Assembly: GCA_965215995.1 (NCBI GenBank) | Contig: OZ244128.1 | Span: 434,001-498,000, forward strand | Source of the DNA: SZUA-309 sp965215995 | GTDB lineage: Bacteria; Pseudomonadota; Gammaproteobacteria; Pseudomonadales; Azotimanducaceae | Length of the DNA stretch: 64,000 nucleotides | Direction of reading: 5' to 3' | Shown here: positions 59,585 through 64,000 of the stretch, piece after piece | Layout of the letters: the number at the start of each line of letters is the position of its first letter | Numbering within the stretch: the stretch's first letter is position 1 | Position numbers and translations under genes: made by a program | Notes under the pieces: model-generated | What the model saw: the letters and a program-made list of their open reading frames with translations, nothing else | What the model was told of the DNA's origin: nothing | Databases searched by the model: none

Positions 59585-62011
59585 ATGAAGATTCTCGAGT
59601 TCACTGGTTCGGCTCCGCCGATCCTGGCCGCAACGCTATGCGCGTTCGCATCAGCGCCACTGGCAAGCTCTGCCTACGGGGCAGAGTCCGATACCGGCGG
59701 CACCATTGAAGAGATCGTGGTCACCTCGAGGCGCCGGGCAGAGTCTCAGCAGGATGTACCTCTGGCCGTCACCGCCTTCAATCCAGATGATCTGGAGCGC
59801 ATCAACCCGGATACCCTCCGCGACATTGATGGCCGCATGCCCAACGTGTTCATCGGGCGGCAGACAGCCGGGCCGCAGATGGGTGCCATCTACATCCGTG
59901 GCCTGGGTTACGCCGACGTTGAAAAGAACATCCCGCCGGCCGTGGGAGTGATCGTCGATGGCATCTACCAGGGCACCAACACCGGCCAGCTCATCGACAT
60001 GTTCGACGTGGAGCAGGTGGAGGTAAACAGAGGCCCGCAAGGTGTGCTTTACGGGAAGAACACCACCGGCGGCACCATCGTCGTGAAGCGGGTGCAACCG
60101 GAGTTCAACGAATGGGGCTTCTCCGTCGCCGGGGAGCTCGGCAACTACGACAATCAGAACCTGAAAGGCCGGGTGAACATCCCGCTCGTGGATGACAAGC
60201 TGGCCCTGAAGATCGGTGGCATCGTCAAAGAGCGGGACGGCTACTACGACAACATCAACACGGGCGATTCCGCTGGCGACATCGACTACTCGTCGGCCAC
60301 GGTCGCGCTCAAATGGGCGCCGGTGGACAGCTTCGTCGCCACCCTGACCTATGACTATCTCAAAGATCGCAGCGACAGCGTCGCCATGGACGCCCGTTAC
60401 AACGGCGACGATCCGTTCGTCAACGAGAACGACTGGGACGCGCAAACGGAATACGACCAGGACATGGTCGGTCTGGTGATGGACTGGGACATCAACGACA
60501 ACCTGTCCCTGCACTCGATCACGGGCTGGACCGACTCGTCGGACTGGGTCGAGCAGGACTTCGACTCCGCCACACGCGCCAGCGTCGATGACAGCGTGAC
60601 ACCCCCCATCGCACCCACTCCGTTGGCGCAGCTCCATACGCTCCGGGATCAGACCTACGAGCAGTTTTCCCAGGAGCTCCGACTGTCAGGCAGCTTCAGC
60701 AACAACTGGCATTTCAACGTCGGCGGCTTCTATTGGGATGCGGAGATCACCAATCAGCAGACCACCAATGCCATCGCTCAGCTGGCCAACACGACGGGTC
60801 TGACCTGCGCCGAGTTTGGCGCCTTGGATGGGACTGGCATCGTCCCCGGCTTCCTTTTCCAGAATCCGACGCTGGGTGACGCCTACTGCCAGACGCCCTC
60901 CATCCCGGATCCGACCGGGGAGCTTGGCGATCAGCGAACATTGGTGTTCTCGGTGCAGGACATGGCGGAAGACGTGACCTCCTGGGCGCTCTTCGGATCC
61001 CTGGACTGGGATGTCACGGACACCCTGGAACTGTCGGCGGGTCTGCGCTACATCGACGAAGAGAAGGATTTCAGCAACAACTACACGGCACTGGCTCCGC
61101 CACCGCCACCTGGATTCCCGGTAGATGAGAGCGACTCCTGGGATGATGTGATATTCAAGTTCACTGCGAACTGGGCGGTCACCGACAACAACCGGCTCTA
61201 CTTCTCCTACGGTGACGGCTACCGGTCCGGCGGTTTTGGAAGCCGGACCAACCAGGTAGATCAGATCACCTATGAGCCCGAGGATGTGACCACCTATGAG
61301 ATCGGCTCGAAGAACGACTTCATGGAAGGCAAGCTCAGATTGAACGCCACCGCGTTCTACACGGATATGAAGGACCAGCAGTACGGTGTCGTGCTGCAGA
61401 GTCCGTTCGCGGCGCCAGGTACCAATACCGTGGTCAACAACGCGGACAAGACCGAGATTCTCGGCTTCGAGGTCGACGCGACTGCCCTGATCGGCGATTA
61501 CTTCACCCTGGTCGGCCAGGTGGGTATTCAGGATGCGGAGCGCAAGAGCTACGACGAAGATTGTGATCGGGTGCCGATCGGCCCACTCGGCACCGCCGGT
61601 GTCCCGGGTGTGCCTCCCTGTGAGGGCAACACGATTACTCTGCCTTCTCAGCAGCTGCCCCGTGCACCGGACTGGAACTGGTCGCTCACGGGTATCTGGG
61701 ATCAGCAGTTCGGTGGTACCCGCCTGAACGCCACGCTGACCGTACGCGGCCAGGATGATTTCATCATCAGCAACAATCTGCTGACAGGCGAGTCCACGGT
61801 CGCACAGGATGGCTACACGCTGGTGGATGGCCGGATCGCACTCGAGTGGATGTTCAACGATGGTGCGGACCGCCTGACCGTGGCTCTCTATGGCCGCAAT
61901 CTGGGCGATGAAGAGTACAAGGACTACGAGCTGCCGCTCGGTGCCACCGGCGGCTTCCAGGGCTGGGGTCCGCCCCGCAACTACGCGCTGGAAGTTCGCT
62001 GGGATCACTGA
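59585..62011 (+). CDS. TonB-dependent receptor (substrate unknown)
   Basis: An 808-residue outer-membrane receptor with a signal peptide (ending SSAYGA), then the TonB box region IEEIVVTSRRRAESQQDVPLAVTAFNPDDLERINPDTLRDIDGRMPNVFIGRQTAGPQMGAIYIRGLGYADVEKNIPPAVGVIVDGIYQGTNTGQLIDMFDVEQVEVNRGPQGVLYGKNTTGGTIVVKRV. The barrel ends YALEVRWDH, a usual C-terminal Phe/Trp-type pattern. This subfamily is abundant in sphingomonads and marine Gammaproteobacteria that use lipids, terpenes and aromatics. Not a siderophore-specific type by any motif I see. Confidence 0.94.
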   Translation: MKILEFTGSAPPILAATLCAFASAPLASSAYGAESDTGGTIEEIVVTSRRRAESQQDVPLAVTAFNPDDLERINPDTLRDIDGRMPNVFIGRQTAGPQMGAIYIRGLGYADVEKNIPPAVGVIVDGIYQGTNTGQLIDMFDVEQVEVNRGPQGVLYGKNTTGGTIVVKRVQPEFNEWGFSVAGELGNYDNQNLKGRVNIPLVDDKLALKIGGIVKERDGYYDNINTGDSAGDIDYSSATVALKWAPVDSFVATLTYDYLKDRSDSVAMDARYNGDDPFVNENDWDAQTEYDQDMVGLVMDWDINDNLSLHSITGWTDSSDWVEQDFDSATRASVDDSVTPPIAPTPLAQLHTLRDQTYEQFSQELRLSGSFSNNWHFNVGGFYWDAEITNQQTTNAIAQLANTTGLTCAEFGALDGTGIVPGFLFQNPTLGDAYCQTPSIPDPTGELGDQRTLVFSVQDMAEDVTSWALFGSLDWDVTDTLELSAGLRYIDEEKDFSNNYTALAPPPPPGFPVDESDSWDDVIFKFTANWAVTDNNRLYFSYGDGYRSGGFGSRTNQVDQITYEPEDVTTYEIGSKNDFMEGKLRLNATAFYTDMKDQQYGVVLQSPFAAPGTNTVVNNADKTEILGFEVDATALIGDYFTLVGQVGIQDAERKSYDEDCDRVPIGPLGTAGVPGVPPCEGNTITLPSQQLPRAPDWNWSLTGIWDQQFGGTRLNATLTVRGQDDFIISNNLLTGESTVAQDGYTLVDGRIALEWMFNDGADRLTVALYGRNLGDEEYKDYELPLGATGGFQGWGPPRNYALEVRWDH

Positions 62012-62026
62012 TCTCGACGCGATGAA

Positions 62027-62055
62027 GAAAAAGCCGGCGTTCTGCCGGCTTTTTC
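62027..62055. terminator. strong bidirectional rho-independent terminator
   Basis: GAAAAAGCCGGC (62027-62038) and GCCGGCTTTTTC (62044-62055) form a 12-bp perfect stem with the five-base loop GTTCT. A-tract and T-tract flank it, so it can stop transcription in both directions, of the TonB receptor (+) and of the bactofilin operon (-), which converge here. Confidence 0.92.
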
Positions 62056-62105
62056 ATGTCTAACCGCCTACCTGTGCTGAGGAGGCGTCGAACAGCCTCA
62101 GCGCG

Positions 62106-62642
62106 CTACTCTTCCGGTGATCGCATGGTGACTTTGCCGTTGAAGACCGCCCCGTCCATGATGTTGATACGGCGCATGCGAATATTACCGGTGACCTTAG
62201 AGGAAGGCTTGAGCACCACGGAATCTGCGCAGTCCAGATCACCGTCTATCTCGCCTTCGACGATCACCGAATGGGCCGACACCGAGGCTTTGACCCGGCC
62301 GCTGCCCGCCACCGTCAGCGCGTGTTCCGGCAGGGATATACTGCCTTCCAGAGTACCTGCCACCAGCAGGTCCTCGGTTGCCTCGAGCTCACCCTTGACG
62401 GACATCTTGCTGCCGATGAAGGAACGGGCAGGTGCATTGACCGATTGCTTCTCTGGCGCTTTGATCACCGTTTTCACGGCTGTTGCGATCTGATCCGTCT
62501 TGCTCGGCTTCGGCGGTTGCGGTTGCTCGACCGGCGCCGCGGCTTTCGGTCCGGCTGCTTTCCCCGGTGTCTTCATGACCGGATCGGTCTTCCCCTGGGT
62601 ACGCTCGGTTTTGGGTTGCTCCGATTGCCACAACTTCTTCAT
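62106..62642 (-). CDS. bactofilin (second of two)
   Basis: A 178-residue bactofilin. A polar, Pro/Ala-rich N-terminus of about 75 residues is followed by the right-handed beta-helix core: SFIGSKMSVKGELEATEDLLVAGTLEGSISLPEHALTVAGSGRVKASVSAHSVIVEGEIDGDLDCADSVVLKPSSKVTGNIRMRRINIMDGAVFNGKVTM. Bactofilins polymerise without nucleotide to form scaffolds in cell shape, stalk and polar placement. The start overlaps the other bactofilin by four bases (ATGA), so the two are coupled and may co-polymerise. Confidence 0.92.
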   Translation of the reverse strand: MKKLWQSEQPKTERTQGKTDPVMKTPGKAAGPKAAAPVEQPQPPKPSKTDQIATAVKTVIKAPEKQSVNAPARSFIGSKMSVKGELEATEDLLVAGTLEGSISLPEHALTVAGSGRVKASVSAHSVIVEGEIDGDLDCADSVVLKPSSKVTGNIRMRRINIMDGAVFNGKVTMRSPEE

Positions 62643-63130
62643 GTCGCACTCCTCGTGATATTTGTGGTTTTCGATCCGGTTCCGGCCTCTGCTGGCTGGC
62701 TCGCCAGCTTCGGCCCTCTGGCCGTTGAGCCTTTCTTGGTAGCGGGTTCTGCTGCGTTCTCGCTGGCCATGATGACTCGACCTTTCATTTTGGCACCTTC
62801 TTCCACGGCAAAGCGTCTGGTATGGATATCCCCTTCGACCTTTCCGCTGGCATCGATTCGAACCCGATCCTCGCCGTGCAGGTTGCCGGTGACGGTTCCA
62901 CGCACCTGAATTTCCCTGGCCTTGATCTCTGCCTGGATTGATCCCTGCTCGTCGACCAGCACGTGCTTGCCGTGCTCGATGACGCCCTCAACCCTGCCTC
63001 TGATCGTCAGCGTGTCGTCCGAGTCCTTGATCGTCCCCCGAATGACGACGCCTGGCCCGATCAGGGAGGTGAGAAGCCGTGATGTGCCGGGCGCGCCGCC
63101 ATCCGGCCCCCTCCGATGAGCTTCGTCCAT
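62639..63130 (-). CDS. bactofilin (first of two)
   Basis: About 163 residues: LLTSLIGPGVVIRGTIKDSDDTLTIRGRVEGVIEHGKHVLVDEQGSIQAEIKAREIQVRGTVTGNLHGEDRVRIDASGKVEGDIHTRRFAVEEGAKMKGRVIM, the bactofilin beta-helix, with polar tails on both sides. I chose the ATG at 63130 (MDEAHRRG, AGGG upstream); in-frame codons to 63298 overlap the divergent gene and are likely not coding. The unknown gene at 63273 starts on the other strand 142 bases away. Confidence 0.9.
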   Translation of the reverse strand: MDEAHRRGPDGGAPGTSRLLTSLIGPGVVIRGTIKDSDDTLTIRGRVEGVIEHGKHVLVDEQGSIQAEIKAREIQVRGTVTGNLHGEDRVRIDASGKVEGDIHTRRFAVEEGAKMKGRVIMASENAAEPATKKGSTARGPKLASQPAEAGTGSKTTNITRSAT

Positions 63131-63272
63131 GTTTTCGATCCCTTTGTATGCGCTGTGCGGTTTTGTGTGTCCCGATAGCCAGAGCTGGCTCCGACCAATA
63201 ACATAAGGCTGACTGAGGAACTGCATGAGTTCAAGCGGACGAACGTAAGCTTGACGCAAAAGAATTTCTGGA

Positions 63273-63965
63273 TTGGACTTGAGCAAGCGCGACCACAACG
63301 AGAAGCCTGAGCGGGCACTGAATACTGCCCGGCTTCGCCGGTTGATCCGTCGAGCCGCGGCCCTGCAGGGGGAGCTCGCCGAATCGGCGGACGCCTTCTT
63401 TGCTGCTCGGCCATTCAGGATGATCGCAGAGTCCTCGGCAGCAGAGCCCGGCAGGGACGTCTACTCTTTCAGAATGGATCGGCCGGTACCCCGGAAGATC
63501 CACCGGTTGGCAAAGCGGCTTCTCAGGGTGCTGAGGCGGATCGCCGCTGTACTCCCGGAACGCCCTGTTGACGGCGCCCTGGAGAAAGTCCGGTGCCATG
63601 ACGTGCCTTTTTTCGGCCCCGCCCTGGTGCCCGGCGCCCGGGCAGCGACAGAGCTTAAGCTGGACGGCAAATCCTTGCCTGGGGCAGCCATCAGCGCCCC
63701 GACCTGGTCGCCGAGCACGAGTGAGATCTCCGTCGTCGGCCAGGATCCGGAAGGCGGGCTCAGCGGACGGGTGGAGGTGCGTTTTCAGCTGGAGCTGCCC
63801 GGCCAGGACCATGAGGCACCCCGGCAGTCGGTCGTTGCCCTGACGGGGGCTGCCATCTGGGAGGCCGAGCAGCTTCTGGAGAGAGTCGGCGCGGCGCAGA
63901 ATCGGCCAGCGCCGGTGCAAGCAGGCCGACACCCGGACCACGCCAGGGAGGATCGCTCAGCTTGA
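63273..63965 (+). CDS. hypothetical protein divergent from the bactofilins
   Basis: A 230-residue protein that I cannot assign. It starts (TTG at 63273 or 63279) with a basic KRDHNEKPERALNTARLRRLIRRAAALQGELAESADAFFAAR helix, then SFRMDRPVPRKIHRLAKRLLRVLRRI and a neutral C-terminal half. No membrane segment. Support: its end overlaps (TTGA) the start of another + strand gene that has its own ribosome binding site. A minus-strand frame covering the same region (63231-63941) is the alternative reading. Bactofilin loci often include a peptidase or scaffold partner here. Confidence 0.5.
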   Translation: MDLSKRDHNEKPERALNTARLRRLIRRAAALQGELAESADAFFAARPFRMIAESSAAEPGRDVYSFRMDRPVPRKIHRLAKRLLRVLRRIAAVLPERPVDGALEKVRCHDVPFFGPALVPGARAATELKLDGKSLPGAAISAPTWSPSTSEISVVGQDPEGGLSGRVEVRFQLELPGQDHEAPRQSVVALTGAAIWEAEQLLERVGAAQNRPAPVQAGRHPDHAREDRSA

Positions 63966-64000
63966 GCAGTCGTAGACGTGTCGTTCAGCCGCAACTCAAC
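63962..64000 (+). CDS. start of a gene running off the window
   Basis: From a TTG at 63962, in frame and open to the end: MSSRRRVVQPQLN. GGGAGG lies about ten bases upstream (in the tail of the preceding gene) and the TTG overlaps that gene's TGA. In bactofilin loci an M23 peptidase is a frequent neighbour, but only 13 codons are visible, so no product is claimed. Confidence 0.5.
   Translation, partial: MSSRRRVVQPQLN

Noticed and set aside
63231..63941. A 236-codon minus-strand frame
   Set aside because: Competes with the plus-strand gene at 63273. The plus frame is favoured because its stop overlaps a new start with a ribosome binding site, but this is not certain.

Overview
The window looks like a chromosomal segment of a GC-rich (visibly about 60%), aerobic gammaproteobacterium. 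The best evidence is the minus-strand block infC-rpmI-rplT-pheS-pheT-ihfA-merR, an arrangement typical of Gammaproteobacteria. It has an AUU-initiated infC and a Phe-rich leader peptide with an attenuator in front of pheS. The genus cannot be fixed from sequence alone. Two TonB-dependent receptors, several acyl-CoA dehydrogenases, MaoC hydratases, short-chain dehydrogenases, a P450, PHA synthase and malate synthase G point to a heterotroph that degrades lipids, steroids or xenobiotics and stores carbon as polyhydroxyalkanoate.

Layout. 1-3.5 kb: 3' end of an SDR gene, a SYLF-domain protein, a membrane protein, a remnant of a class III nucleotide cyclase and a secreted C15-peptidase-like protein that has Ser where the catalytic Cys should be. 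3.5-9.1 kb: the translation/IHF operon. 9.3-25 kb: acyl-CoA dehydrogenase, GPH-type transporter, a minus-strand run (aminotransferase, rsgA, metallohydrolase, Eis-like acetyltransferase, MaoC), a long 26-bp inverted repeat, a tightly coupled five-gene chain (VOC, DUF1684, MFS, unknown, NUDIX), and a DUF4212/sodium-solute symporter pair with a MaoC gene. 25-37.7 kb: phosphotransferase-like gene, CMD-family gene, DUF3604 secreted protein, rhomboid protease, an acyl-CoA dehydrogenase pair, a probable zinc TonB receptor with His/acid-rich loops, and phaC-phaZ.

37.7-43.6 kb: malate synthase G, a DUF222/HNH endonuclease gene under a near-perfect LexA box, then a lower-GC patch with an acetyltransferase, a methyltransferase and a LysM/BON protein. 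43.2-62 kb: an apparent catabolic region with an ABM monooxygenase, LLM oxidoreductase, two ThuA proteins, two SDRs, P450, TetR regulator, a 2-oxoacid-dehydrogenase-like set (E1alpha, E1beta, AcoX-like kinase, and an E2 gene whose four domains lie in three different frames), then a coupled chain TauD dioxygenase-amidohydrolase lipoprotein-acyl-CoA ligase-methyltransferase, and a second TonB receptor ending in a strong terminator. 62-64 kb: two overlapping bactofilin genes and, divergently, an unknown gene overlapping the start of a further gene that runs off the window.

How the parts fit (inference): the second TonB receptor would import a hydrophobic or large substrate. The P450, SDRs, LLM enzyme, TauD enzyme, amidohydrolase and acyl-CoA ligase could convert it to an acyl-CoA, the acyl-CoA dehydrogenases and MaoC proteins could carry it through beta-oxidation, and malate synthase and PHA synthase could assimilate or store the acetyl-CoA. 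No tRNA, rRNA, CRISPR array, transposase or phage gene was recognised, and no stretch over 300 bases lacks a feature.
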